Of a DNA stretch of 64,000 bases, positions 9,724 to 19,087 are shown one piece after another. Position 1 is the stretch's first letter. The number at the start of each line of letters is the position of its first letter. This DNA is from Azospirillum brasilense (GTDB lineage: Bacteria; Pseudomonadota; Alphaproteobacteria; Azospirillales; Azospirillaceae): contig NZ_CP032346.1 of assembly GCF_005222205.1 (NCBI RefSeq), forward strand, positions 1,125,001-1,189,000, in the 5' to 3' direction. Both the position numbers and the translations under genes were made by a program. The notes under the pieces are model-generated. The model did no database searches, was not told where the DNA came from, and saw only the letters and a list, made by a program, of their open reading frames with translations.

Positions 9724-10236
9724 TCAGGCCCCCGTCTCGACGGACAGCGCCATCGGCAGCGGGTTGGCCAGCGTCTGGTAGACGACGCAGTACCGCTCGG
9801 TCAGCTTGGTCAGGGTGGCGATGCGCTCCGCCGGCTCGTCGGTGTCCAGCTCGAAGCGCAGGCGGATGGCGCGGAAGCCGACCGGCGCGTCCTTCGCCAC
9901 GCCCAGCGTGCCGCGGAAATCCAGGTCGCCCTCCGCCGACACGGTGCCGCCGCGCAGCTTGAACTCCAGCGCCGTGGCGACCGCCTTCAGCGTCACGCCC
10001 GCGCAGGCCACCAGGGCCTCCAGCAGCATGTCGCCGGAACAGGCCTGGGTGCCCGGTCCGCCGGTCGCCGGATGAAGGCCGGCCTCGACCAGCGCACGGC
10101 CCGTGTCCACCTTGCAGGCGATGGCGGAATCGTCCAGCGCCCCGCGGGCCTTCAGCGTGACCACCGCCGACTCCGGGGCGTCCTTGTACTTGTCCTTCAG
10201 CGGCGCCTGGAGCGCGCGCAGATCCTGTGCATCCAT
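9724..10236 (-). CDS. OsmC-family protein
   Basis: A 170-residue OsmC/Ohr-superfamily protein. The two redox cysteines appear in TQACSGDMLLEALVACAGV, the second within the family helix. Members reduce organic hydroperoxides using a cysteine pair, usually recycled by lipoyl or dihydrolipoamide systems; many close relatives have no tested substrate. The start MDAQDL was chosen because the upstream in-frame sequence (to 10350) does not resemble the family. The gene is convergent with the metallo-hydrolase across a shared hairpin. Confidence 0.87.
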   Translation of the reverse strand: MDAQDLRALQAPLKDKYKDAPESAVVTLKARGALDDSAIACKVDTGRALVEAGLHPATGGPGTQACSGDMLLEALVACAGVTLKAVATALEFKLRGGTVSAEGDLDFRGTLGVAKDAPVGFRAIRLRFELDTDEPAERIATLTKLTERYCVVYQTLANPLPMALSVETGA

Positions 10237-10430
10237 ACCCGTGCGTTTCCTCTGTGCGGTTCGGCTTCTTGATTTGTGCGACCCGCGGATGATGGACCGC
10301 AAACACCATCCCGGCAATGCCCAAAGCAAGACCCGCCGCCCCATCTCCATGCCCCTTTTTGTTGCTCGTCCATCGGTGGCCCCCGGAGTAAGGTTTCGTT
10401 AACGAAACACGGGATGCGGGGGTTGGAACC

Positions 10431-10640
10431 ATGCTGCGGCTTGGCGCGAAGGTCCGGCATCATGGGCAGGACGCCATGGTGATCGCCCGGACCCTGGGAG
10501 GGCATCCGTCCTACGATCTGAGGCTGATCGACGGCACCATCGTTAAGTACGCCCTGGAGGCGGACTGCGAGGCGATGCCCGGCGACGGCGGCTTCCCGTT
10601 GCCGCCGTCCGGCACGGGCGCGGAGGGGCGCCCCGGCTGA
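10431..10640 (+). CDS. Small hypothetical protein (69 aa)
   Basis: A 69-residue protein beginning MLRLGAKVRHHGQDAMVIAR. Its first half reads like a small beta-barrel (alternating hydrophobic residues, RLIDGTIVKYALEADCEAMP), the tail is Gly/Pro-rich. The pattern resembles short beta-barrel domains that hold a substrate or nucleic acid, but no family is recognised. A GGGGG-rich stretch precedes the ATG. It is followed by a small membrane protein gene 69 bp on. Codon use looks like genuine high-GC coding sequence. Confidence 0.5.
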   Translation: MLRLGAKVRHHGQDAMVIARTLGGHPSYDLRLIDGTIVKYALEADCEAMPGDGGFPLPPSGTGAEGRPG

Positions 10641-10709
10641 GCCGACGGCGCGGGCGGCGGGCACAAGAGCGCCGTTGCCCAAACCCCTCCGCCCGCGCAA
10701 TATCGCGCG

Positions 10710-11195
10710 ATGGAACGGCTTGAAGACGATGGCGGCGACCCGCGGCGGCGCTGGCGGGTGATCGAAGGGGGTGGACCTCCGGTGGAGGCGTCCGGCCCGC
10801 CCCAGCATGGCGGTGGGCGCCCGGACGGAGCCGCGGAGGCCACGGCGCGTCCGGTGCCCGAGGATTACGGGCTGACCCGGGAGGATCTGCGGATCTGGTA
10901 CGCGCCGGGCCGCGTCGGGGCTCTGCTCGCCCTGGCGGCCACGCTGGGCATGGCCGGCCTCCAGGCCTACGACGCCGGGCGGCTGTCCGATCCGTGGATC
11001 CTGGGGGCGCTGCCCGGCCTGCTCACCGGCACGCTGATCGGCGGATTCGCCGGAATGGGGCTGATGGTGCTGGTCCACTGGTGCGACCCGCTGGTCGGCA
11101 TGGCCTGGCCGACCTACGCGCGGCTGCGCCGCTACCGCGACGCCCTGGCAACCGCGGTCGCCGCGGAGCGGAGCGTGAACGAACGGATGCCCTGA
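10710..11195 (+). CDS. Small membrane protein with two transmembrane segments
   Basis: A 161-residue protein with a Pro/Gly-rich, charged N-terminal 55 residues, then two hydrophobic segments (VGALLALAATLGMAGLQAY and LPGLLTGTLIGGFAGMGLMV) and a short basic tail. The topology suggests a cytoplasmic N-terminus and a helical hairpin in the membrane. No family is recognised. It lies between two other small genes on the same strand; spacings of 69 bp and 120 bp do not prove an operon. Confidence 0.6.
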   Translation: MERLEDDGGDPRRRWRVIEGGGPPVEASGPPQHGGGRPDGAAEATARPVPEDYGLTREDLRIWYAPGRVGALLALAATLGMAGLQAYDAGRLSDPWILGALPGLLTGTLIGGFAGMGLMVLVHWCDPLVGMAWPTYARLRRYRDALATAVAAERSVNERMP

Positions 11196-11315
11196 TCACC
11201 GGAAAGCACGACACCCCGCTGCCACCAACGGTGGAAATGCAGGGCCTATCCCATTCGAACGATGGTGCAGCGGCGCGTCGACCCAATCTGCTTAAGAGCA
11301 GACAGGAGAAACGCA

Positions 11316-11657
11316 GTGAACCGATTCGACGAAAAAGTCTATCGCGTGACCAAGCGCCGGGACGGTCCGAGCCTCCCGGAGCAGAAGAGCCAGCTGCTCC
11401 GCCTGAAGCAGGATCTCGAACAGTTCAAGTCCCGGCAGGCGGGCGCCGCCGTCGTCGGCAGCCTGCAGGCCCGCATCCGCGAACTGGAATCCTCGATCTC
11501 CCGGGCCGAAGCGGCGCGCGTGACGGATCGCGAGTCCCGCCGCCCCCGCGGCGACGAGGAGGACGCGGAGTCCGGCGCCATGCCGATGGCGGACGGCACC
11601 ATGCGCGCCACCTCCAGCCGCTTCCCGCCGCGCGGACGGCCCGGCCGGACCTTCTAA
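11316..11657 (+). CDS. Small coiled-coil hypothetical protein
   Basis: A 113-residue hydrophilic protein starting at a GTG (VNRFDEKVYRVTKRR) preceded by AGGAGA at 11304-11309, which decides the start over an upstream in-frame ATG at 11262. Residues ~25-65 have heptad-like spacing of leucine and alanine (LLRLKQDLEQF, LQARIRELESSISRAEAAR), indicating a coiled coil. The tail is Arg/Pro-rich and probably disordered. No family is recognised. The FNR-type gene lies downstream on the same strand beyond a tandem repeat. Confidence 0.6.
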   Translation: MNRFDEKVYRVTKRRDGPSLPEQKSQLLRLKQDLEQFKSRQAGAAVVGSLQARIRELESSISRAEAARVTDRESRRPRGDEEDAESGAMPMADGTMRATSSRFPPRGRPGRTF

Positions 11658-11739
11658 AGCGCGGCGACATCACCCCCGCGCATCACCCTCACGGCCCGGA
11701 CCATCCTCCGGGCCGTTGCCCTGTCTGGCTGCCCCATCT

Positions 11740-11817
11740 CCCGGCCGATCCAAAGCCCGGTTGATCCAGGGCCCGGTTGATCCAGGGCCCGGTTGATCCA
11801 GGGCCCGGTTGATCCAG
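11740..11817. repeat. Five 16-bp tandem repeats upstream of the FNR-type gene
   Basis: Consensus CCCGGTTGATCCAGGG. Units 2-4 at 11756-11771, 11772-11787 and 11788-11803 are identical. A degenerate unit precedes them (11740-11755, four mismatches), and the fifth unit (11804-11817) matches for 14 bases and then runs into an FNR-like box. Each unit carries one TTGAT half-site. Confidence 0.9.
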
Positions 11818-11822
11818 ATCAG
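11809..11822 (+). promoter_or_regulatory. Candidate FNR/FixK box (anaerobox)
   Basis: TTGATCCAGATCAG matches the FNR/FixK consensus TTGAT-N4-ATCAA at nine of ten defined positions. It lies 133 bp before the start of a gene encoding an FNR-type regulator, which suggests autoregulation or control by a FixK-like relative. The left half-site belongs to the last 16-bp tandem unit. Confidence 0.55.
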
Positions 11823-11954
11823 GGCGGGTCTTGGTCGATACTCATACCTTTGGCTCGGTTCCAAGACCTTAGTCTGATGCTCTGGTCTGGGCCGGACGTC
11901 CGAATCGAAGGCGCCATCCTTGGCGCCAAAGCGAGACAGACCAGGGGTACAGCC

Positions 11955-12719
11955 ATGACCTTCTCCGTCGCCACCATCGCCGCCACCACCGTCGCCACGC
12001 CGCCGATGCCCGCCCCGCAGCCACGGACGGCGGAGACGGTGACCGGCCGCTGCGCCGGCTGCTCGGCGCGGAGCAAGGGGCTGTGCGGCGCCCTGACCGC
12101 CGGGGACCTGCCGGACCTGTCGACGACCTCCCGCCCGCTGGACCTGCTGTCGGCAACCCCCGTGGTGATGGAGGGGGAGGAGGCCGAGGCCGTCTTCACC
12201 GTCATGGCGGGCATGCTGAAGCTCTACAAAACCCTGCCGGACGGCCGGCAGCAGATCACCGGATTCGCCACCGCGGGCGACGTGATCGGGCTGGCCGTCG
12301 GCACCGGCTATGCCTACACCGCGGAGACGGTCACCGCCTCCACCGTCTGCCGCATGTCGCGGACGGCGCTGCGCCGCCTGATGGAACGGCACCCGGCGGT
12401 TCAGGGGCGGCTGCTCGCCATGACCTCGGTCGAGTTGTCGGCGGCGCAGGACCAGATCCTGCTGCTCGGCTGCAAGACGGCGGTGGAGCGGGTGTCCAGC
12501 TTCCTCCTGGCCCTGTCGCGGCGGTCGCGGCCCCTGGCCGACGGCACGCCCAGCGCCTTCCTTCCCATGCCGAAGGTGGACATCGGCGCCTATCTCGGCC
12601 TGCGCCCCGAAACGCTTTCGCGCGTTCTGCGCAAGCTGGAGGGTGCCGGGGCGATCACCCGCCTGACCAACGACCGCATCCGCATCGAGGACCCGGCGGC
12701 GCTCGAAGCCGCCGCCTGA
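11955..12719 (+). CDS. fnr: FNR-type oxygen-sensing transcriptional regulator (Crp/Fnr family)
   Basis: A 254-residue Crp/Fnr regulator. Cysteines C33, C36 and C44 near the N-terminus (GRCAGCSARSKGLC) and C132 in STVCRMSR match the four ligands of the oxygen-labile [4Fe-4S] cluster of FNR; the third is spaced x7 rather than the x5 of E. coli FNR. The cyclic-nucleotide-like beta barrel is followed by the recognition helix RPETLSRVLRKLE with E219, S222 and R223, the residues that read the TTGAT-N4-ATCAA site. It should switch gene expression between oxic and micro-oxic growth, consistent with a nitrogen-fixing lifestyle. An FNR-like box lies upstream. The ATG at 11955 was preferred because it gives a normal N-terminus. 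Confidence 0.88.
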   Translation: MTFSVATIAATTVATPPMPAPQPRTAETVTGRCAGCSARSKGLCGALTAGDLPDLSTTSRPLDLLSATPVVMEGEEAEAVFTVMAGMLKLYKTLPDGRQQITGFATAGDVIGLAVGTGYAYTAETVTASTVCRMSRTALRRLMERHPAVQGRLLAMTSVELSAAQDQILLLGCKTAVERVSSFLLALSRRSRPLADGTPSAFLPMPKVDIGAYLGLRPETLSRVLRKLEGAGAITRLTNDRIRIEDPAALEAAA

Positions 12720-12753
12720 CCTTCCTCCCGCTCCGTTTCTTCAGTCCTTTTCT

Positions 12754-13254
12754 TCAGGCCCGGCCCGCCACCGGATAGCCCTCGCCGCCGAACCCCGCCG
12801 CCACGTCCTTCACGAAGGCCTGCCCGACCCGGCGGTAGCCCAGCCGGCCGAAAAGGCCCGCGGCGTCGAGCTTCGGTGCGGTCGCCGCGACGACGCAGCC
12901 GCGTTCGTCCACCACCACCGACGAGCAGCCCAGCTTGCGCGCCAGCAGGTCGATGCCGTCGGCCTGCGCCGCCGAGGTCACCGCCGCGTCGAACAGCCCC
13001 ACCGCGATGAAGATCGGCACCGTCAGCACGCGGATCATCCCTTCGGCGCTGACGCGGTAGCAGAACAGGCCGCGGATGTGCCCGTCGCTCATCTCGCAGG
13101 CCATCACCCCGCCGTCGCCGCCGTCCTGCAGGAACAGGGCGGCCACCTGCCGCCACTCGTCCAGCGTCATGTCGCGGTGCAGGGTTTGGACGACGGGAAG
13201 CGCCTGATCGGCCTGGGTCTTGGCGAGCGGGGCGAGGATGAAGCTTCTGGGCAT
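12754..13254 (-). CDS. Hypothetical protein, possible GNAT-like acetyltransferase
   Basis: A 166-residue soluble protein. The layout (a helix-rich start DMTLDEWRQVAALFLQ, strands around GVMACEMSDGHIRGLFCYRV, a central helix with LLARKLGCSSVVVD, and an end GLFGRLGYRRVGQAFVKDV) follows the order of a GNAT fold, where the last motif is often GF/Y..... The usual acetyl-CoA loop (Q/RxxGxG/A) is not evident, so catalysis is doubtful. The ATG at 13254 has AAAGGAT about ten bases upstream. It is convergent with the fnr gene. Confidence 0.6.
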   Translation of the reverse strand: MPRSFILAPLAKTQADQALPVVQTLHRDMTLDEWRQVAALFLQDGGDGGVMACEMSDGHIRGLFCYRVSAEGMIRVLTVPIFIAVGLFDAAVTSAAQADGIDLLARKLGCSSVVVDERGCVVAATAPKLDAAGLFGRLGYRRVGQAFVKDVAAGFGGEGYPVAGRA

Positions 13255-13407
13255 GGGCGGGCGATCCTTTCGCGGGCATTGTCCGCAATGATCCGAACCG
13301 CCGCTTTGATTTTGGTCATGCGCCGCGCGGGTGGCGAAACGAAGGGAGCGATTGCGCGGAGGCGGTGTTTCCTGGGGACGGCCCCACCCCATCACCGGAG
13401 ACCGGAC

Positions 13408-13536
13408 ATGAGCCCCTACCCGCCGCCCCGGCAGGAACCCGACGTTCCGATCCCCATGCCGCCACCGCCCGACGCCCCGCCGGACGAGCCGGTGGAGGCC
13501 CCGCCGATGCCCGGCGAGCCGCAGGAGCCCGTGTAA
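13408..13536 (+). CDS. Small proline-rich peptide (42 aa)
   Basis: A 42-residue reading frame starting MSPYPPPRQEPDVPIPMP, about 40% proline with many acidic residues. CCGGAG at 13395-13400 is placed suitably as a ribosome-binding site. It ends just before a convergent gene. Such short Pro/Glu peptides recur in alphaproteobacteria without known function. Its composition could also arise by chance in high-GC DNA, so confidence is limited. Confidence 0.4.
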   Translation: MSPYPPPRQEPDVPIPMPPPPDAPPDEPVEAPPMPGEPQEPV

Positions 13537-13542
13537 GGGTCC

Positions 13543-13992
13543 TCAGGGCTTGCGGCGGTAGAGCGCCATCGCGCGCTCCAGAATGCCCGGCGACGAATAG
13601 TCGCCGAGGAACAGGTCGCCCAACGCGCGGCGCATCCGCGCCCGGATGCGGGAGCGGATGGCGTTGCGCAGCGCCTCCTCCTGCATGTGGCAGCGGCGGC
13701 AGAGATTCTTCGGGCGGGCCTCCGGGTTGCCGGATGGGCGCACCGGGCGGACGACGACCTGCACGTCGCGTGTCTCGGCATACTCCACCACGTCGGGCCA
13801 GGCCGCCCGCCGCCCGCGCCCGTCGCGCCAGGTCTGGTCGGTGGCGTCGTACCACCGCCCGTCCGGCAGGCAGCGCACGACGGCGCCGCCGGGCCGCCCG
13901 CAGCAGCGGCAGCGGTTCTCCCCGCTGGAGCCCTTGCGGTTGGCCGGATCGAGGTCGGGTCGGAGAATCTTTGCGCGGAGCGGTCTGGTCAT
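13543..13992 (-). CDS. Hypothetical protein with two zinc-ribbon-like cysteine pairs
   Basis: A 149-residue basic protein. It holds a CRCCGRPGG knuckle and, ~60 residues on, NLCRRCHMQEEALRN, so four or more cysteines plus a histidine could bind zinc. The spacing recalls HNH-type endonuclease scaffolds, but the catalytic HH motif between the knuckles is not seen. The start at MTRPLRAK (13992) was preferred; an ATG at 14043 in frame would add 17 residues. It is divergent from the helicase gene. Confidence 0.6.
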   Translation of the reverse strand: MTRPLRAKILRPDLDPANRKGSSGENRCRCCGRPGGAVVRCLPDGRWYDATDQTWRDGRGRRAAWPDVVEYAETRDVQVVVRPVRPSGNPEARPKNLCRRCHMQEEALRNAIRSRIRARMRRALGDLFLGDYSSPGILERAMALYRRKP

Positions 13993-14105
13993 GGCTTGAT
14001 GCCTGCCTCGGGGCCGGGACTGCCCCTGCGGGACGTGGCTCATGACATGGATGGCCGCGGACCGCCAGTGCGAATTTGTGAAAAGTTCTCCAGAGACCGC
14101 GCCCT

Positions 14106-16336
14106 ATGGACATGACCTCCCCCGACCCTTCCCACGCCTGCGAGCCCGCCGACCCGCATCTGGTGCACGAACTGGCCAGCGCCCACCCCGACGTGGTGAC
14201 CGCCGCCGCCGCGGGCGTGGCGCGGGTGGCCCATGGCGAGGGGCTGGGTCTGGTGCCGCTCGGCCTGCCGCTGCCCAAGGGCAAGCGCGACCTGCTGGTG
14301 CCGGCGGAGCGCCGGGAGGCGGTGCTTCTGGAGATCCAAGGCACGCTCGACCGCGCGCGGCGGCGCAACACCCTGCTCGCCCAGGGGCGCCGCGCGCTGG
14401 AGGGCTGGTCCACCAGCCTGCACCCGGCGGACGACCGGACGCGGGTCAGGGCGGTGCGCAGCGACGACCTGCCCTGGCCCGGCCTGTCCGCCCCGGTGCG
14501 GCTCCAGGTGTCACGCGTGCTCGACGCCATGGAGCTGGCCGACCTGACGGACGATGATCTGGCCCTGCGGCTGGAGGGCGACCCGGCGCTGGCCGCCGCG
14601 CTGGAGGACGCGCTGTCGCGCACCGCCGCCCGGCTGCACCGCTACGCCGGGGAAGCGGACGGTGCAGACGACGGCTGGACCTTCGCGTCGCTGGCCGACC
14701 GGCTGTCCCGCGCCGCCCGCAACCGCCACGGGGTGGACGAGCTGCTGGAGCGCTGGGACCGCGAATTCGCCGTCTGGCGCCGCGAGCGGGCGGAGGCGCG
14801 CGGGCGGGCCTATGTGGACCGGCATTTCGACCTCGCCCGCTTCGAGAAGCTGTTCCCGGTGGCTCGCGGGCTGGGGCGGCGGCTGGTCCTGGTGATCGGC
14901 CCGACCAACTCCGGCAAGACCCACCACGCCATCGAGGCGCTGAAAGGCGCCTGGGACGGCATCTATCTGGCGCCGCTGCGCCTGCTGGCGCTGGAGGTGA
15001 TGGAGCGGCTGAACGCCGAGGGCACGCCCGCCTCCCTGCTGACCGGCGAGGAGGCGATCACGACGCCGGGCGCCCGCCACACCGCCTCGACCATCGAGGT
15101 GATGGACCCCGACCGCCCGGTGGAGGTGGCGGTGATCGACGAGATCCAGATGCTGGCCGATCCCGACCGCGGCTGGGCCTGGACGGCGGCGCTGATGGGC
15201 GCCCCGGCGGAAACCGTCTACATCCTGGGCGCCCCGGAGGCCCGCCCGCTGGTCGAGCGGGTGGCGGCCCATCTCGGCGAACGGCTGGAGGTGATCGAGC
15301 TGGAGCGCAAGGTGCCGCTGACCCTGATCGACCGCCGCCTGAACTGGGAGGAGGTGGAGCCCGGCGACGCGCTGATCGCCTTCTCCCGGCGGGAAATCCA
15401 CACGGTGCGCGACACGCTGCGCGCCAAAGGCCTGTCGGTCGCCGCGGTCTACGGCGCGCTGGCCCCGGAGGTGCGGCGGCGCGAGGCGGCGCGCTTCCTG
15501 TCCGGCGAGGCCGACGTGGTGGTGGCGACCGACGCCATCGGCATGGGGCTGAACCTGCCCTGCCGGCGCGTGCTGTTCACCGCGCTGGAGAAGTTCGACG
15601 GAACCAGCGTCCGCCCGCTGAGCGCGACGGAGGTCAAGCAGATCGCCGGCCGCGCCGGGCGGTTCGGCAAGTTCGAGTCGGGGGAATTTGGCGTGGTCGG
15701 GCGGGGCACGCCGCAGGCGCTGCGCACCCTTTTGGAGAAGGCCGACGGGCGGCTGCGCGCCGACGCGCCGCTGACGGTGCGGCCGACCCGCGCCATGCTG
15801 GCCCGTCTGGCCGATCACATCGGGACGGAGGAGACGGTCCTGTTGCTCGACTGCTTCGCCGACGCCCGCACGGCGGGGTCGCCCTACCGGGTGGGCGACC
15901 TGTCGGGGATGCGGCGGCTGGCGGTGATGCTGGACGAGCGGCGGCTGAGCCTGCTTGCCAAGCTCGACCTGCTGCTGATCCCCGCCGATCTGGAGGACGA
16001 GGCGGAGGCCCGCATCCTCGCCGCCATCCTCGGCGCGGTGGAGGCCGGGGAGCCGTCCCCCTCGGGCGCTTCGTCCCGGCGCGGCTCGACGGGCTGGACG
16101 GGGCGGCGCTGGAAGCGCTGTCGCGGGCCTGCGACCTCTATTACTGGGCGGCGCGCAAGTTCCCGACCCTGTTCCCGGAACGGGAGGCGGTGCGCGGCCG
16201 CCGCGGCGAGATCAGCCGGCGTCTGGCCGATCTGCTCGCCACGCGCGGGGCGCGGTCCGCCGGGCAGCGGCGCGAGCCGCCGCCCAAGGCCGGTTTCCGC
16301 GGTGCCCCGCGCAAGCGCTTCGGCCCGCGGCGGTAG
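14106..16336 (+). CDS. Suv3-like DEAD/DExH-box RNA helicase, with apparent frameshift near the 3' end
   Basis: Superfamily 2 helicase of the mitochondrial Suv3 type, which in alphaproteobacteria is a large uncharacterised protein related to RNA turnover. Motif I is VIGPTNSGKTHHA (about residue 262), motif II is IDEIQML (DEIQ), and motif VI is QIAGRAGRFGKFESG. The N-terminal ~240 residues are lineage-specific. The literal frame continues to 16376, but from about 16057 its sequence turns Arg/Ser-rich and unlike the family. In the -1 frame the same DNA reads LGRFVPARLDGLDGAALEAL and then DLYYWAARKFPTLFPE, the typical Suv3 C-terminal region, ending at a TAG at 16334-16336. One C appears to be missing from the C5 run at 16057-16061. 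Either a sequencing error, a real mutation or programmed slippage explains this. Confidence 0.85.
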
Positions 16337-16357
16337 AGCGGCGGTAGGAGGCGGCTC

Positions 16358-18007
16358 TTACATCCCGCCCGGATAGTTCGGGCCTCCGCCGCCCTCGGGG
16401 ACGACCCAGTTGATGTTCTGGGTGGGGTCCTTGATGTCGCAGGTCTTGCAGTGCACGCAGTTCTGCGCGTTGATCTGGAGGCGCGGGTCGCTGCCGTCCT
16501 CCGCCCGCACGATCTCGTACACGCCCGCCGGGCAGTAGCGCGTCTCCGGCGCGTCGTAGAGCGCCAGATTGACCGCGATCGGCACCGACGCGTCCTTCAG
16601 CGTCAGGTGCGCCGGCTGGTCCTCCTCGTGGTTGGTGTTCGACAGATACACCGACGACAGCCGGTCGAACGACACCACCCCGTCGGGCTTGGGATAGGCG
16701 ATCTTCGGCATCTCCGACGCCTTCTTCAGCGTCTCGTGGTCGCCGTGCCGGTGGTGCAGCGTCCACGGCGACTTGCCCTTGGTCGCCGTCTCGTAGGCCG
16801 CGTTGGCCAGACCCGCCCACAGCCCCTTCTGGAAGCCGGGGCGGATGTTGCGCACAGCAAACAGCTCCGACCACACCCAGGACGCCTTCAGCTTCTCCGG
16901 ATAGGCCACCGCCTCCCGCGCCGGCGCCTCGGCCGACAGCAGCTCATGCACCGCCTCGGCCGCCAGCATGCCCGACTTCATGGCGGTGTGGTTGCCCTTG
17001 ATCTTGGGCACGTTGAGGAAGCCCGCGGCGTCGCCGACGATCACCCCGCCGGGGAAGGTCAGCTTGGGGATCGACTGGAAGCCGCCCTCCGACAGCGCCC
17101 GCGCGCCGTAGGCGATGCGCCGCCCGCCCTCGAAGGTCGGACGGATCGCCGGGTGGGTCTTGTAGCGCTGGAACTCCTCGAACGGCGACAGGTGCGGGTT
17201 CTCGTAGTCGAGCCCGACCACGAAGCCGACCGACACCAGGTTGCCCTCCATGTGGTAGAGCCAGGAGCCGCCGTAGGTCTTGGGGTCCATCGGCCAGCCG
17301 ATGGTGTGGACGATCAGGCCGGGCTGGGACTTCTCCGGCGCAACCTCCCACAGCTCCTTGATGCCGATGCCGTAGGTCTGGGGATCGGCGTCGCGGCGCA
17401 GGTCGAAGCGCTCGAACAGCGTCTTGGTCAGCGAGCCGCGGCAGCCCTCGGCGAAGATGGTCTGCTTGGCGTGCAGCTCCATGCCCGGCGTGTAGTTGGC
17501 GGTCTTCTCGCCGTCCTTGCCGATGCCCATGTCGCCGGTGGCGACACCCTTGACCGCACCGCTGTCGTCGTAGAGGACCTCGGCGGCGGCGAAGCCGGGG
17601 TAGATCTCGACGCCCAGCTCCTCGGCCTGGGCGGCCATCCAGCGGGCGAGGTTGCCGAGGCTGATGATGTAGTTGCCGTGATTGTGCATCTGCGGCGGGG
17701 TGAAGGGCGCCTTGAGGGCCTTGGTCTCGGTGAGGTAGAGGAAGCGGTCCTCGCGCGCCGGGGTGGTCAGCGGGGCGCCCTTCTCCTTCCAGTCGGGGAT
17801 CAGCTCGTCGAGGGCGTGCGGCTCGAACACCGCGCCGGAGAGCAGGTGGGCGCCGACCTCCGAGCCCTTCTCGACGACGCAGACCGACAGTTCCTGTCCC
17901 GCCTCGTTGGCGAGCTGTTTCAGGCGGATGGCCGCGCTCAGGCCCGACGGGCCGGCCCCGACGACAAGGACGTCGTACTCCATCACCTCGCGCGGATCGC
18001 GATCCAT
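16358..18007 (-). CDS. Electron transfer flavoprotein-ubiquinone oxidoreductase
   Basis: A 549-residue inner-membrane-associated flavoprotein that passes electrons from reduced ETF, for example from acyl-CoA dehydrogenases, to ubiquinone. The N-terminus has the FAD dinucleotide motif [16 protein letters not shown] and [18 protein letters not shown]. The C-terminus carries the [4Fe-4S] ligands in YCPAGVYE and [16 protein letters not shown]. Length and order match ETF-QO. Two ATGs occur at 18016 and 18007; the second is 10-11 bases after GGGAGG and was chosen. It is convergent with the helicase gene and divergent from the uracil-DNA glycosylase. Confidence 0.96.
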   Translation of the reverse strand: MDRDPREVMEYDVLVVGAGPSGLSAAIRLKQLANEAGQELSVCVVEKGSEVGAHLLSGAVFEPHALDELIPDWKEKGAPLTTPAREDRFLYLTETKALKAPFTPPQMHNHGNYIISLGNLARWMAAQAEELGVEIYPGFAAAEVLYDDSGAVKGVATGDMGIGKDGEKTANYTPGMELHAKQTIFAEGCRGSLTKTLFERFDLRRDADPQTYGIGIKELWEVAPEKSQPGLIVHTIGWPMDPKTYGGSWLYHMEGNLVSVGFVVGLDYENPHLSPFEEFQRYKTHPAIRPTFEGGRRIAYGARALSEGGFQSIPKLTFPGGVIVGDAAGFLNVPKIKGNHTAMKSGMLAAEAVHELLSAEAPAREAVAYPEKLKASWVWSELFAVRNIRPGFQKGLWAGLANAAYETATKGKSPWTLHHRHGDHETLKKASEMPKIAYPKPDGVVSFDRLSSVYLSNTNHEEDQPAHLTLKDASVPIAVNLALYDAPETRYCPAGVYEIVRAEDGSDPRLQINAQNCVHCKTCDIKDPTQNINWVVPEGGGGPNYPGGM

Positions 18008-18152
18008 GGTCCCCATGCCTCCCGGTTGATTGAAGCGCCGGGGCCATTTCCGCAGGGTCCGGCGGCTTTCGGAACGGCGTATGCCTTTCGCACCCGCCAA
18101 AAAGGATATCTAAGCCCATGTAAGACCACAGGAGCCGTGGTAAGGTCAAACG

Positions 18153-19013
18153 ATGATTGACCAATCCGACATCCTCGCCGCCCTGCGCTGGCACGTCGAC
18201 ATCGGGTGTGACGAGGCCATCGGGGACGAGCCCCTGGACTGGGCGATGCTGGCCGCCCGGCCGGCGGTGGCGCGTGCGCCGGCCGGCGCGTCGGCGCTGC
18301 CGCCCGCCGCGGCGCGCCCCGCCCCGGCGTCGCGGTCGGCGTTCGGGGGTCCCTCCGGCGCGTCGATGTTCGGTGCGCCGGTCACGGCGGACCTGCCGCT
18401 GGGCGCCAGCGAGGCCGGGGCGAGCGCCCGCGCCCGCGCCGCCGAAGCGCGCAGCCTGGAGGAGCTTGAGGCCGCGCTGCGCGCCTTCGACGGTTGCCCG
18501 CTGAAGGCGACGGCGATGAACACGGTCTTCGCCGACGGCAACCCCGCCGCGGACATCATGCTGATCGGCGAGGCGCCGGGCGAGGACGAGGACCGGCAGG
18601 GCAAGCCCTTCGTCGGGGTCAGCGGCAAGCTGCTCGACCGCATGCTGGCTCAGGTGGGCCTCGACCGCGGCGCGGTCTACATCAGCAACATCCTGCCCTG
18701 GCGTCCGCCCGGCAACCGCTCGCCGACCCAGGCGGAGATCGCCGCCTGCCTGCCCTTCCTGGAACGGCACGTCGAGCTGATCAAGCCGAAGGTTCTCGTG
18801 CCGCTGGGCGGCACCTCCGCCAAGACGCTGCTCAACCGGGCGGAGGGCATCACCCGCCTGCGCGGCCGCTGGTTCGACTACGCGTCCCCCGGCCTGCCCG
18901 GCCCGGTGCCGGTCCTGCCGATGCTGCACCCGGCCTATCTGCTGCGCAATCCCATCGCCAAGCGCGAGGCGTGGCGCGACCTGCTGACCCTGCGCCAGCG
19001 CTTTCCGGGCTGA
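18153..19013 (+). CDS. Uracil-DNA glycosylase, family 4-like
   Basis: A 286-residue uracil-DNA glycosylase that removes uracil from DNA to start base excision repair. Motif 1 is [17 protein letters not shown], followed by [14 protein letters not shown] and the uracil-contact motif [11 protein letters not shown]. The first ~100 residues are an Ala-rich low-complexity extension common in alphaproteobacteria. Of the four iron-sulfur ligands of classical family 4 enzymes, two appear replaced: only one Cys remains at FDGCPLK and a Trp stands in RPPG's preceding position. It may therefore lack the cluster, as reported for a related class in Bradyrhizobium. A strong hairpin follows the stop. Confidence 0.88.
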   Translation: MIDQSDILAALRWHVDIGCDEAIGDEPLDWAMLAARPAVARAPAGASALPPAAARPAPASRSAFGGPSGASMFGAPVTADLPLGASEAGASARARAAEARSLEELEAALRAFDGCPLKATAMNTVFADGNPAADIMLIGEAPGEDEDRQGKPFVGVSGKLLDRMLAQVGLDRGAVYISNILPWRPPGNRSPTQAEIAACLPFLERHVELIKPKVLVPLGGTSAKTLLNRAEGITRLRGRWFDYASPGLPGPVPVLPMLHPAYLLRNPIAKREAWRDLLTLRQRFPG

Positions 19014-19030
19014 GCCACCGCAATCGTCGT

Positions 19031-19087
19031 TTTGCCCCCACCCTAACCCTCCCCCGCTACGCAGGGGAGGGTTAGGGTGGGGGCAAA
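19031..19087. terminator. 24-bp perfect-stem hairpin after the uracil-DNA glycosylase gene
   Basis: Arms 19031-19054 and 19064-19087 are exact reverse complements (core CCCCACCCTAACCCTCCCC) around a 9-base loop. The position 17 bp after a stop codon suggests transcript termination or protection. Very similar CCCTAACCCTCCCC palindromes are a common dispersed element in high-GC alphaproteobacteria, so it may be both a repeat and a terminator. Confidence 0.75.

Noticed and set aside
11740..11817. 16-bp repeats considered as a CRISPR or replication iteron array
   Set aside because: No spacers and no replication gene nearby; the TTGAT half-sites upstream of an FNR-type gene give a simpler reading.
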